From Spirochaetaceae bacterium (GTDB taxonomy: Bacteria; Spirochaetota; Spirochaetia; Treponematales; Breznakiellaceae), in contig JAISCK010000164.1 in the NCBI GenBank assembly GCA_031265635.1, forward strand, positions 1 to 8,779: a stretch of DNA of 8,779 nucleotides, written 5' to 3'. Both the position numbers and the translations under genes were made by a program. The notes below the pieces were generated by a model. The model did no database searches, was not told the origin of the DNA, and was given only the letters and a program-made list of their open reading frames with translations. Shown piece after piece: positions 1 through 5,226 of the stretch. Every line of letters begins with the position of its first letter. The stretch's first letter is position 1.

Positions 1-308
1 TGGAACTGGACGGCTATTTCCGGGACCTGGAAGGCCCCTGACTGCCTGACTTCCCCCAGGTACTGGGCCTCGCCGTTTGGCATAACGTTGACCAGGACCG
101 GGACGGTCTGCTGGAGGGACACGGCGTACCGGAAGAGGAGGAGGCACAGGATGAAGGCGGCAAGGACCCCGATGCCGACGACGCGGAGAGCGAAATTCTT
201 GGTCCGCACCGCGTCGGCAAGGAGGTCCGCGTAGGCCCGTTCCTGCCCTTGCTTGAAGGGGTTCTCCACGGGCAGCGGCTTATAGGTCGTGCTTTTATGG
301 GGCGTCAT
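1..308 (-). CDS. trbF: TrbF/VirB8-like T4SS inner-membrane scaffold protein, N-terminal part (cut by window edge)
   Basis: Only the first 102 codons are in the window; the reading frame runs open off the left edge. The start is the ATG at 308-306, three bases after the trbL stop, with a weak GGGGA about ten bases upstream. The visible protein has a cytoplasmic N-terminus of about 40 residues containing the motif ENPFKQGQERAYADLLADAV, one membrane segment at about residues 41-59, and then the start of a periplasmic domain. This is the topology of VirB8/TrbF, a bitopic protein that scaffolds the inner-membrane part of the mating channel. The position directly after trbL matches the trbL-trbF order of Ti-type trb operons. 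The name rests on topology, the N-terminal motif and gene order; most of the periplasmic VirB8 domain is not visible. Confidence 0.8.
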   Translation of the reverse strand, partial: MTPHKSTTYKPLPVENPFKQGQERAYADLLADAVRTKNFALRVVGIGVLAAFILCLLLFRYAVSLQQTVPVLVNVMPNGEAQYLGEVRQSGAFQVPEIAVQF

Positions 309-311
309 GCG

Positions 312-1820
312 TTATGCGTCCCCGTCTGGTTCCTTGCGGTCTTTCATGTACTGCCTTCCGATGACGGCCCCCTGCTGTTTCCGCGCGGCTATCTGTTCGC
401 CGAAAGTTTTTTTCGCGTTGTCGCCGAGTGTCGGGCTGGCGAACTGCTGCCGCTGGCTGTGCCGGTTAACCCCGTACCCGCTGCTTCCCGCCCCGCCGGG
501 GGAGCCCGCGATGAGGCTCCGGGCCAGGTCCCCGCCGCCTGACTTGAGCGCTTCCCCCGCGCTGTGCCCCAGGGAAGAGAGGACTGCCCCGGCTCCCGAA
601 GCGCCGAGGGTTTTCGCCGCGCTTCCGGCGGCGCCGGCCTGGGCAATCATGCCCGCCCCGGCGAACACGCCCTGGGCCGCCCCTCCGGCAAGGGCCCCGG
701 CTCCCGACTGAACAATATTCTTCGTCGCCGCGGCGGCCCCGACTGCGCTGGTTACGGCCCCGATGGCGTTTGACGCCGAAAGGGAGGGCGTCCCGGTAAA
801 AACGGACTGGGCAAGGTTCGGCGCGGCCTTGCAGAGGATGAAGAACAAAAAGGAAACGAAGATGACCATAAATATCTGGTCAACTGACCCGACGAACTTC
901 GCGGCGGTTACGGTCCGCGACAGGGTGAAGAAGCCGTAGAGCGCAATGAACATGCATATAGTACAGCACAGCAGTTTTATAAAGAACCCTATGATGGCGC
1001 TGATGAGTTTTTCGGCCATGAACTTGCTCCCTTCCCACAGGGACAGGGGGAACAGGATTATCCCGACCGAGGTAACAAACATGTATTCCATGAAGGTGAC
1101 GACATATTCAAGGACCGCGAAGGTCCCGGTTAACATGACGGCTAACGCGCAGATCCACCCTTTTATGACTTGGCTGAAATTAGGGAGAAAGAGTGGAGGA
1201 TCTTTTTTAGCGTTATCCGCGAAGGTGATACAGCTCCCGGCGACGAGCATGACCGCGCCCAGGGCGGCCCGGGGGGCCACGGCCCAGTAGCTGTTCCCGT
1301 TCCCGGCGGTATGGTGTACAAGGATGTCGGAAAAATACTCCCTGGGGTCTTTGTCTGCCGACACTTTTTCGCTGGTCATTGTGCTGTATGTGTATGGTGA
1401 TATGAATGAGGATACGTATGTGGAACCGCCGGCTGCGAGGAAGTTGTAGGCGAAAGGGTCCGGTTCCTCGTCCATCGCCGTTTCTACCACGGTGGCCGTG
1501 TCCTCCTTGGTCTGTTCTATTTCCCGCTCAAGGCCGCCGTCCCAGATGCTTGCCTTGGCCGCGTTAAAGGTCCATTCGGTGATGTGGGAGATAATCCAGG
1601 GGTAGGCCCACATGATGACGATAAAGAAAACCAGGGCCTTGCCTATTTTTATAAGATTACCCTTTAGTCCCTCCCCGGTAAGCGCGTAGTTGACCGCCGC
1701 CGTAACCAGGGCGATAAAGAGGGTTATCCTCCCGATGTCCCAGGCCCTGGCCCAGAAAAATTCCTGGAGCGCGGCTATTTTGTCGGTAACGAAAAAGAAG
1801 GCGTCATTCAGTGATTCCAT
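312..1820 (-). CDS. trbL: TrbL/VirB6-like polytopic inner-membrane channel protein
   Basis: This 502-residue protein is the VirB6/TrbL component, thought to line the inner-membrane passage of the conjugation channel. Hydrophobic segments lie at about residues 30-48, 62-79, 184-203, 221-243, 247-262, 274-300 and 315-332. A large soluble loop at about 83-180 faces one side of the membrane. After the last segment comes the motif NLAQSVFTGTPSLS (about 335-348), typical of the end of the TrbL membrane domain. The C-terminal third (about 350-445) is a low-complexity Gly/Ala/Ser tail ending in a charged stretch, as in other TrbL proteins. The ATG at 1820-1818 has a good ribosome site (AGAGAGGT). An intrinsic terminator ends about 20 bases upstream, so how this gene is transcribed is unclear. 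trbF follows after three bases. Confidence 0.9.
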   Translation of the reverse strand: MESLNDAFFFVTDKIAALQEFFWARAWDIGRITLFIALVTAAVNYALTGEGLKGNLIKIGKALVFFIVIMWAYPWIISHITEWTFNAAKASIWDGGLEREIEQTKEDTATVVETAMDEEPDPFAYNFLAAGGSTYVSSFISPYTYSTMTSEKVSADKDPREYFSDILVHHTAGNGNSYWAVAPRAALGAVMLVAGSCITFADNAKKDPPLFLPNFSQVIKGWICALAVMLTGTFAVLEYVVTFMEYMFVTSVGIILFPLSLWEGSKFMAEKLISAIIGFFIKLLCCTICMFIALYGFFTLSRTVTAAKFVGSVDQIFMVIFVSFLFFILCKAAPNLAQSVFTGTPSLSASNAIGAVTSAVGAAAATKNIVQSGAGALAGGAAQGVFAGAGMIAQAGAAGSAAKTLGASGAGAVLSSLGHSAGEALKSGGGDLARSLIAGSPGGAGSSGYGVNRHSQRQQFASPTLGDNAKKTFGEQIAARKQQGAVIGRQYMKDRKEPDGDA

Positions 1821-1840
1821 GATTTACCTCTCTACCCTAT

Positions 1841-1866
1841 AAAAAAACCGCCCGGCGAGGGGCGGT
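1841..1866 (-). terminator. Intrinsic terminator between the cargo genes and trbL
   Basis: Read on the minus strand, a 7-bp GC-rich perfect stem (ACCGCCC / GGGCGGT, arms at 1866-1860 and 1853-1847) with a six-base loop is followed at once by seven T (1847-1841; the last stem base is shared). It lies 27 bases after the stop of the small secreted-protein gene and ends about 20 bases before the trbL ATG. It should end transcripts of the accessory genes and also any transcript coming from trbCDE-trbJ. On the plus strand only four T follow the stem, and no plus-strand gene leads into it. Confidence 0.8.
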
Positions 1867-1893
1867 CTTTTCAGCAAAACAGCGGGGATTGTA

Positions 1894-2268
1894 CTAATAT
1901 GTCATCAACAGGGCGGACCCGGTTCTGATTAAGGTACAATTCAGCAAACCCCTGCCGTTATAAAAAATATTATTGTCGGTGTAGACACAATGATAATTCC
2001 CTCTGCTGGTTTCTTCGATTAAGGAAATATCGACTCGATAGGTTTTAAAAACGACTCTTTCATCTTCGGATAAATTTGTTATGTACAATTCTCCTGCCAC
2101 CGTAAATTCTTCAGTTACATAATTTCTCAAACCGCCGGCGTCGCCGTTTCCAATGCACTTAAAAAAGCCTTCGATTACCCTGGCGGCTTCCTCGTGGGTG
2201 GGGAGGTCCTGGGCGAAGGCGGAAGACGCGGCAAAGGTAATTACCACAAACACTATTAATTTTTTCAT
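1894..2268 (-). CDS. Small secreted protein, unknown function
   Basis: This 124-residue protein starts with a clear Sec signal peptide (residues 1-19, probable cleavage AFA|Q), so the mature product of about 105 residues should be periplasmic or secreted. No lipobox cysteine is present. The segment at about 24-55 (a helix with EEAARVIEGFFKCIGNGD, then YVTEEF) recalls the first helices of NTF2/SnoaL-like folds, but this is a weak visual resemblance. Two cysteines in the mature part (FKC and NYHC) and a third near the C-terminus (LLNC) could form a disulphide. The ATG has a strong ribosome site (GGAGGAAAGCC, spacing about two to seven). A perfect TATAAT on the minus strand at 2293-2288 could be a -10 box, but no good -35 box is found. 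It follows the lipoprotein gene by 37 bases and precedes the terminator. It lies at or near the classical trbK position. Confidence 0.7.
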   Translation of the reverse strand: MKKLIVFVVITFAASSAFAQDLPTHEEAARVIEGFFKCIGNGDAGGLRNYVTEEFTVAGELYITNLSEDERVVFKTYRVDISLIEETSRGNYHCVYTDNNIFYNGRGLLNCTLIRTGSALLMTY

Positions 2269-2305
2269 TTGGCTTTCCTCCGTAACTATTATAATTCCAA
2301 TTGAA

Positions 2306-2854
2306 TCACAAATTATCTTCTTTCTCTATTGTACCAGCTAGATAATACACATATAGTGTACTAATATCAGTACTAAATCTGGCCCTTTTATAATACAATT
2401 CTATAATCACACCTTGAGTGTTCCACACAAACCGTTTGAAATCATAAAGCAGATTTATTCTATCTGAATTCTCTTCAACCGGACTTCCATATTTTTGGGA
2501 TAGTTCTTCTTCGAGGTTATCAAATAACTCATCAGCAATATTTCCTTTGAACTCATTCTTTGGGTACAAACTAACGCCAATTATTTTTTTGTCTTCAAAA
2601 ACAAATTGAACAAGAAAATTTTCTTTTTGGATAATAACACCATCAAATAGAAGAACTTCTACCTTATTAGTGTCATCTGCCTCTTTAACAAGTTCCGCGG
2701 TTGGGTACATTGCTTTTACTTCATCAAAAGACATACCAGATTTGATGTCCTTCCATAAAATTGGGCTACTGGTTAAATTTGCCTTATCACTACAGGCTGT
2801 CATTATAAAAGCAAGAGCTACAAAAAAACATATAATTAACGTAAATTTCTTCAT
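2306..2854 (-). CDS. AT-rich lipoprotein with BamE/SmpA-like motif; candidate exclusion protein
   Basis: The start is taken as the ATG at 2854-2852 because it has a strong ribosome site (GGAGGAAAGCC) and opens directly with a lipoprotein signal; a longer ORF start at 2893 would put a hydrophilic stretch before it and lies upstream of the likely transcription start. The product is 182 residues with n-region MKKF, a hydrophobic core and lipobox IMTAC, giving Cys21 as the lipidated residue. Mature residues GMSFDEVKAMYPTAEL, followed by a beta-rich region with VQFVFEDKKIIGVSL, resemble the BamE/SmpA type of small lipoprotein. The same motif is seen in the lipoprotein at 4872-5162. Base composition is far more AT-rich than that of the trb genes (2581-2640 has 12 G+C in 60). 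It sits between trbJ and trbL, where other Trb systems encode the entry-exclusion lipoprotein TrbK. It shows no visible sequence match to TrbK, so exclusion is only inferred from position and lipidation. Confidence 0.8.
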   Translation of the reverse strand: MKKFTLIICFFVALAFIMTACSDKANLTSSPILWKDIKSGMSFDEVKAMYPTAELVKEADDTNKVEVLLFDGVIIQKENFLVQFVFEDKKIIGVSLYPKNEFKGNIADELFDNLEEELSQKYGSPVEENSDRINLLYDFKRFVWNTQGVIIELYYKRARFSTDISTLYVYYLAGTIEKEDNL

Positions 2855-2871
2855 GGCTTTCCTCCGTAGGT

Positions 2872-2900
2872 ATTGTCCTCCGGTATCCGGCACATGTCAA
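2872..2900 (-). promoter_or_regulatory. Sigma70-type promoter upstream of the AT-rich lipoprotein gene
   Basis: Minus strand: a perfect -35 box TTGACA (2900-2895), a 17-base spacer, and a -10 box GACAAT (2877-2872; four of six to consensus). The expected start is at about 2865, giving a short leader that still contains the GGAGG ribosome site. It would drive the lipoprotein gene and the secreted-protein gene, up to the terminator at 1841. Confidence 0.65.
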
Positions 2901-2908
2901 GGGAAAGT

Positions 2909-2938
2909 TTAGAGATGGCGGCCTTGCCGCTTTTTCAT
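2909..2938 (-). CDS. Nine-codon ORF overlapping the PIN-partner stop (ATGA); possible gene remnant
   Basis: ATG at 2938-2936 overlaps the TGA stop of the preceding gene and has a strong ribosome site (GGGAGGAAAGCCC) like those of the two cargo genes downstream. It encodes only MKKRQGRHL before TAA. The TTGACA of the next promoter begins nine bases later. A well-placed start with almost no gene behind it suggests the front end of a lost or replaced cargo gene. A genuine translated micropeptide is possible but not supported by anything else. Confidence 0.25.
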   Translation of the reverse strand: MKKRQGRHL

Positions 2939-3195
2939 TGGGCTTTCCTCCCGCGCGGTTGTAGTTTTCCCTGTCCGGAGAGATTGACAAGCGTGGGGGG
3001 AAGGCCGTGCCTGGCAAGGGATTTTTTGGCCGCGCTGTTGTAATACTCGACCCATTCCGCCGAGCTCATCCCCTCGGTCTCGTCTTGAATTTTAAGCCTG
3101 ATAGCGTGAATTTCCTTTACCGGTTCCAGAGCTCCCGCCATTTGAGGATCATTAAGGATGCGGGGGTCATTCATGTAATCCTGAATCGTTTTCAT
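2935..3195 (-). CDS. Small PIN-partner protein, putative antitoxin
   Basis: An 86-residue, mostly helical, charged protein: an N-terminal IQDYMNDPRIL segment, a middle helix EPVKEIHAIRLKIQDETEGM (about 24-43), a Tyr-rich stretch EWVEYYNSAAKKSL, and a C-terminal LPPTLVNLSGQGKL followed by a basic tail (RGRK). No signal peptide, membrane segment or recognisable DNA-binding fold is seen. The first 29 bases lie inside the end of the PIN-domain gene, so the two are translationally linked. A GGAGGT stands 11 bases before the ATG. The overlap and size argue that it is the partner, probably the antitoxin, of the PIN protein. The toxin-first order is the reverse of classical vapBC. I recall similar proteins beside PIN genes in Treponema and other gut bacteria but cannot verify this. 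Confidence 0.75.
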   Translation of the reverse strand: MKTIQDYMNDPRILNDPQMAGALEPVKEIHAIRLKIQDETEGMSSAEWVEYYNSAAKKSLARHGLPPTLVNLSGQGKLQPRGRKAQ

Positions 3196-3679
3196 ATATT
3201 TCTAATACCTCCATTGGCCTATATATCCCAATGCCCTTATAATCTTCCCTGGCATTTACCTGCCTGACATGCTCAATAGTCCAGGCCCTGACTATATGAG
3301 AAAAATTCAGGCTCACAATATAGTCTAATCCATTGACCACCGATATGGCAATATGGGCGGCGTCTGTCAGGTGGAGCGGGGAAATAGTCTTTTCCCGAAT
3401 GTATAGATTTGCCAGCCGCTTTACTTCGTCGGTAATATCCAGAATTTTAATAGCGTATTCGGGAATAAGCCCCCACATTTTCCCCCGCTTTTTCTCGTTT
3501 GGCTCATCGTCAATCTCTCTGGTCGTATGGGGTGATGTATACGGCTCATATTCCCCGGCTTTTATCAAATCAAAAATCCGGCGGACCTGGGTTTTTAATT
3601 CCCGGTACGGCGGGGCGGTACGTTCTTCATAATAGAAACTGAACATAGTTGTTTCAAGGTATATTTTAGGAACAGCCAT
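3167..3679 (-). CDS. PIN-domain (VapC-like) putative endoribonuclease toxin
   Basis: A 170-residue protein with PIN-domain signatures: an N-terminal strand KIYLETT with acidic Glu9, a central TREID with Glu55, LHLTDAAHIAI with Asp106, and the late segment LDYIVSLNFSHI (Asp119, Asn125) followed by VNA and the C-terminal IYRPMEVLEIY. These acidic residues would bind the metal for RNA cleavage in VapC-type toxins. The first acidic residue is Glu rather than the more usual Asp, which occurs in this PIN subgroup. The ATG at 3679 is chosen; a GTG one codon upstream (3682) is equally possible, and neither has a strong ribosome site. A good promoter lies just upstream, which would give a leader of about 20 bases. 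The 3' end overlaps the putative antitoxin gene. The unit sits inside a conjugation operon, so it may stabilise the element or act on transfer; the target RNA is unknown. Confidence 0.82.
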   Translation of the reverse strand: MAVPKIYLETTMFSFYYEERTAPPYRELKTQVRRIFDLIKAGEYEPYTSPHTTREIDDEPNEKKRGKMWGLIPEYAIKILDITDEVKRLANLYIREKTISPLHLTDAAHIAISVVNGLDYIVSLNFSHIVRAWTIEHVRQVNAREDYKGIGIYRPMEVLEIYENDSGLHE

Positions 3680-3705
3680 CACCTTTTTCTATACTCCCTA
3701 ACACT

Positions 3706-3734
3706 ATTGTGCCCCGATAACAGCCGCCTGTCAA
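3706..3734 (-). promoter_or_regulatory. Sigma70-type promoter for the PIN toxin/partner genes
   Basis: Minus strand: perfect -35 box TTGACA (3734-3729), exact 17-base spacer, and -10 box CACAAT (3711-3706; four of six to consensus). The predicted start at about 3699 lies some 20 bases before the toxin ATG. It has the same layout as the promoter at 2872-2900 (TTGACA, 17 bases, NACAAT). The toxin unit can thus be expressed independently of the trb operon. Confidence 0.65.
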
Positions 3735-3770
3735 GAAACGCCGCTGGCGCCGCTACCCCTCCGGACGCAA

Positions 3771-3845
3771 GGGATAGAAGCGGAAATCCTTTTGGCGGAG
3801 CCAAAAGATTGAAGCGGATAGCCCGGTCCCGCGCTTTGCGCGGGA
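3771..3845. repeat. Structured intergenic element: tandem direct repeat with two hairpins
   Basis: Two copies of a 17-base unit, at 3773-3789 and 3807-3823, agree at 14 positions and share the core GAAGCGGA; their starts are 34 bases apart. Between them is a hairpin with stem CTTTTGGC/GCCAAAAG (3789-3796, 3800-3807) and loop GGA. Directly after the second copy is an 8-bp perfect hairpin TCCCGCGC-TTT-GCGCGGGA (3827-3845). Neither hairpin is followed by a T-run on either strand, so they are not ordinary terminators. The make-up resembles REP/MITE-like dispersed elements; I have a memory of similar GAAGCGGATAGCCC sequences in spirochaete and Bacteroidota genomes but cannot check it. It fills most of the gap between trbJ and the toxin promoter and may mark a cargo boundary. 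Confidence 0.6.
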
Positions 3846-3868
3846 TGCGCCCTAAAGAAGCCCCCGCC

Positions 3869-4690
3869 TTAGTTGTCGATGGGGCGGAACATGCTCTGGC
3901 CCCACCAGTCGGAGATAACCGGGTCATTTGCCGGGGCCTCGCCCTGCTTGTCCCGCGCCTCCTGGTATTCAAGGGCCATGGCGTACTGCATGTTGCCTTC
4001 CCTGGATGCCTTGTTGGTATCGACGAGTACTTCAAAAATGGCCTGTAAGACGCCTTTCTCGCCTACGTCGCCGTTCAGGACCATGTCGGAAAGTTCCCGG
4101 TTCCGCAGCATGGCCTCCTGGTATTCCTCGTTCTGGATTTCCCGGTTGGTAAGGAGAATACGCCCTATCTCGTCCTCCTTCGCTTTCCAGGTCTGGACGT
4201 AGGCGTAATTCGCCGGGGTCATGCCCAGGTTAAGCCACATGGCCCTGCGCTGTTCGTCCGTAAACTCGTTTGCCCAATACTCAGAGCCGTAGCGGGAACC
4301 GGCGGCATCGGGGATTTGGTCGATGTCGGCCACTTTGTAGGTCTTTTTGCCTATCTTGATGCCCATGTTGGTAAAGCGCTGTTCGGTCTGGCGTTCAAGA
4401 TAGAGCTGCCGGTTGTACCAGTCCATGAAGTCGCCGAAGTCTGAAACCTGGGTAATGCCCTTGAGGTTGTCAAGCGCCCGCTGTTCGGCCCGTATCATGT
4501 TCTGGAGCTGGTTGTAGGTATTGGCCGCCGCCTGCATCTGCTGTTCGACCATCTGGATGTAATAGATGACCTGGTCGATGTGGGTTGCCTGCGTGAGGCT
4601 TTCCAGTATGGGGGCTGAAACAACGCCGAACTGCGCGTGCGCGCTGAGCGCTGACAGAATTAAGAGTATCCCTAAAAACATTTTTTTCAT
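3869..4690 (-). CDS. trbJ: TrbJ/VirB5-like minor pilin / periplasmic T4SS protein
   Basis: A 273-residue exported protein with signal peptide at residues 1-19 (cleavage AHA|Q). The mature N-terminus is followed by a long helical, Gln-rich region (about 38-75, IYYIQMVEQQMQAAANTYNQ) that looks like a coiled coil, as in VirB5/TrbJ. The rest is helical and rich in charged residues. VirB5-type proteins sit at the pilus tip and help assembly and recipient contact. The ATG at 4690-4688 overlaps the TGA of the HicB-like gene upstream and has a strong ribosome site (AAAGGAGG, spacing seven) inside that gene. The neighbours trbE upstream and trbL downstream fit the trbE-J-(K)-L order, although accessory genes intervene on both sides. 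The stop at 3871-3869 is followed by the hairpin element. Confidence 0.87.
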   Translation of the reverse strand: MKKMFLGILLILSALSAHAQFGVVSAPILESLTQATHIDQVIYYIQMVEQQMQAAANTYNQLQNMIRAEQRALDNLKGITQVSDFGDFMDWYNRQLYLERQTEQRFTNMGIKIGKKTYKVADIDQIPDAAGSRYGSEYWANEFTDEQRRAMWLNLGMTPANYAYVQTWKAKEDEIGRILLTNREIQNEEYQEAMLRNRELSDMVLNGDVGEKGVLQAIFEVLVDTNKASREGNMQYAMALEYQEARDKQGEAPANDPVISDWWGQSMFRPIDN

Positions 4691-4863
4691 GATGACGCCT
4701 CCTTTGTAACGGCCAGGGTGCCGTCTTTTATCCAGCCGTAAATTTCCCGTAACGCGCTTTCGAAATCCTCGCGGTTTTCTCCCTGCGTCGTATATTCCGG
4801 GTACCGGTCAAGATGGCCGACATAAAAACCGCCGTCCATAGTATAGGTATAGGCAAGGTCCAT
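4687..4863 (-). CDS. HicB-like small protein (orphan antitoxin-type), coupled to trbJ
   Basis: The ATG at 4863-4861 is chosen: it has AGGGAAGG just upstream, and an upstream in-frame extension would lie within the lipoprotein gene. The 58-residue product has the pattern of the partial RNase H fold of HicB antitoxins: strand YTYTM, then GGFYVGHLDRYPEYTTQG, then a helix DFESALREIYGWIKDG. It lacks the C-terminal DNA-binding domain found in many full-length HicB proteins. It is related to the protein at 5227-5424 (both have YTY, a YP or WP element, TQG and a final helix). No HicA-like toxin gene is next to it or elsewhere in the window. Its stop overlaps the trbJ ATG (ATGA), and its 3' end carries the trbJ ribosome site, so trbJ translation probably depends on it. 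Its role is unknown; binding a Trb or HicA-type partner elsewhere is conceivable. Confidence 0.7.
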   Translation of the reverse strand: MDLAYTYTMDGGFYVGHLDRYPEYTTQGENREDFESALREIYGWIKDGTLAVTKEASS

Positions 4864-4871
4864 AGCCTTCC

Positions 4872-5162
4872 CTACTGTTCGTAGTATTGAACCAGTTTGC
4901 CTTCCCGGAAGACAAAGAACTCGATTCTGGGGTTGAGGGTATACACGTTGAGCGGCGCGTAGGTATAGAGTTCCGCGCCCTGCTCGCCGTACCCGGCATA
5001 CTTGGCGTCGGGCCATACTTCCTTAAACTCCTCAAGGCTCATGCCGGTGTAGGTTTTTTCCCAGCGCTCGGGAAACCGTTTTTCAATTGCCGACGAGACA
5101 CAGCCCGCGAGGGCGGCCAGAAGGCATGCCGCTAAAACCAGCGCGATACAGTTCTTTTTCAT
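4872..5162 (-). CDS. Short lipoprotein with BamE/SmpA-like motif
   Basis: A 96-residue protein with signal MKKNCIALVLAACLLAALAG and lipobox LAGC, so Cys21 is the lipidated residue. The mature part has TGMSLEEFKEVWPDAKYAGY and ends in a beta-rich stretch with FFVFREGKLVQYYEQ. The GMSLEEFK motif and the final FxxGKLV element resemble BamE/SmpA-type lipoproteins, and GMS(L/F)(E/D)E(F/V)K with a following P(D/T)A is shared with the lipoprotein at 2306-2854. The ATG has AAAGGAG at suitable spacing. The next gene (HicB-like) begins eight bases after the TAG, so the two are one transcription unit leading into trbJ. It is the first accessory lipoprotein of the operon. Surface or entry exclusion, or a structural role in the mating channel (as for VirB7), are possible; the sequence does not decide between them. 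Confidence 0.75.
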   Translation of the reverse strand: MKKNCIALVLAACLLAALAGCVSSAIEKRFPERWEKTYTGMSLEEFKEVWPDAKYAGYGEQGAELYTYAPLNVYTLNPRIEFFVFREGKLVQYYEQ

Positions 5163-5197
5163 GACGAGGCTCCTTTATTAGAAAAATTTTTTTTCAG

Positions 5198-5213
5198 CTT
5201 GCCGCACGGCAAG
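5198..5213 (-). other. Perfect short hairpin followed by an A8T5 tract, upstream of the lipoprotein gene
   Basis: Arms CTTGCCG and CGGCAAG (7 bp, two-base loop) on the minus strand are followed after three bases by eight A and then five T (5194-5182), ending about 20 bases before the lipoprotein ATG. The T-run is 11 bases from the stem, so a normal intrinsic terminator is unlikely. One arm belongs to the repeated end of trbE. It could shape mRNA processing between the first HicB-like gene and the lipoprotein gene, or be a by-product of the duplication. Confidence 0.4.
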
Positions 5214-5225
5214 CGTGGTATCCTG
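5206..5225. repeat. Copy 2 of a 20-base direct repeat of the trbE 3' end
   Basis: Nineteen of 20 bases match 5472-5491, which encodes the last seven codons of trbE (QDTALAV). The single difference is GCG to ACG. This copy begins two bases after the stop of the HicB-like gene, and no stop codon for trbE follows it. Copy starts are 266 bases apart, with the HicB-like gene between them. Confidence 0.7.
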
Positions 5226-5226
5226 G

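Noticed and set aside
249..711. Overlapping plus-strand open frames opposite the end of trbL and start of trbF
   Set aside because: They are antisense to the low-complexity Gly/Ala tail of TrbL, whose GC-rich codons leave reverse frames open. The proteins are Pro/Ala/Arg-rich without any recognisable fold.
2855..2893. Longer N-terminus for the AT-rich lipoprotein (ATG at 2893)
   Set aside because: It would place a hydrophilic stretch before the lipoprotein signal, overlap the promoter -35/-10 region, and ignore the strong ribosome site just before the ATG at 2854.
2918..2935. Plus-strand hairpin GCGGC-CTT-GCCGC followed by five T, terminator-like
   Set aside because: There is no plus-strand gene to terminate and the stem is only 5 bp. 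On the minus strand no T-run follows. It may be chance within the nine-codon ORF.
4864..5016. Longer N-terminus for the second HicB-like protein
   Set aside because: The extension is in another frame of the lipoprotein gene, is Arg-rich and without HicB pattern; the ATG at 4863 has its own ribosome site and aligns with the start of the paralogue.
5182..5213. Hairpin plus A8T5 tract as an intrinsic terminator after the first HicB-like gene
   Set aside because: On the minus strand the T-run starts 11 bases after the stem with eight A between, which does not fit intrinsic termination. Kept only as an unexplained hairpin.
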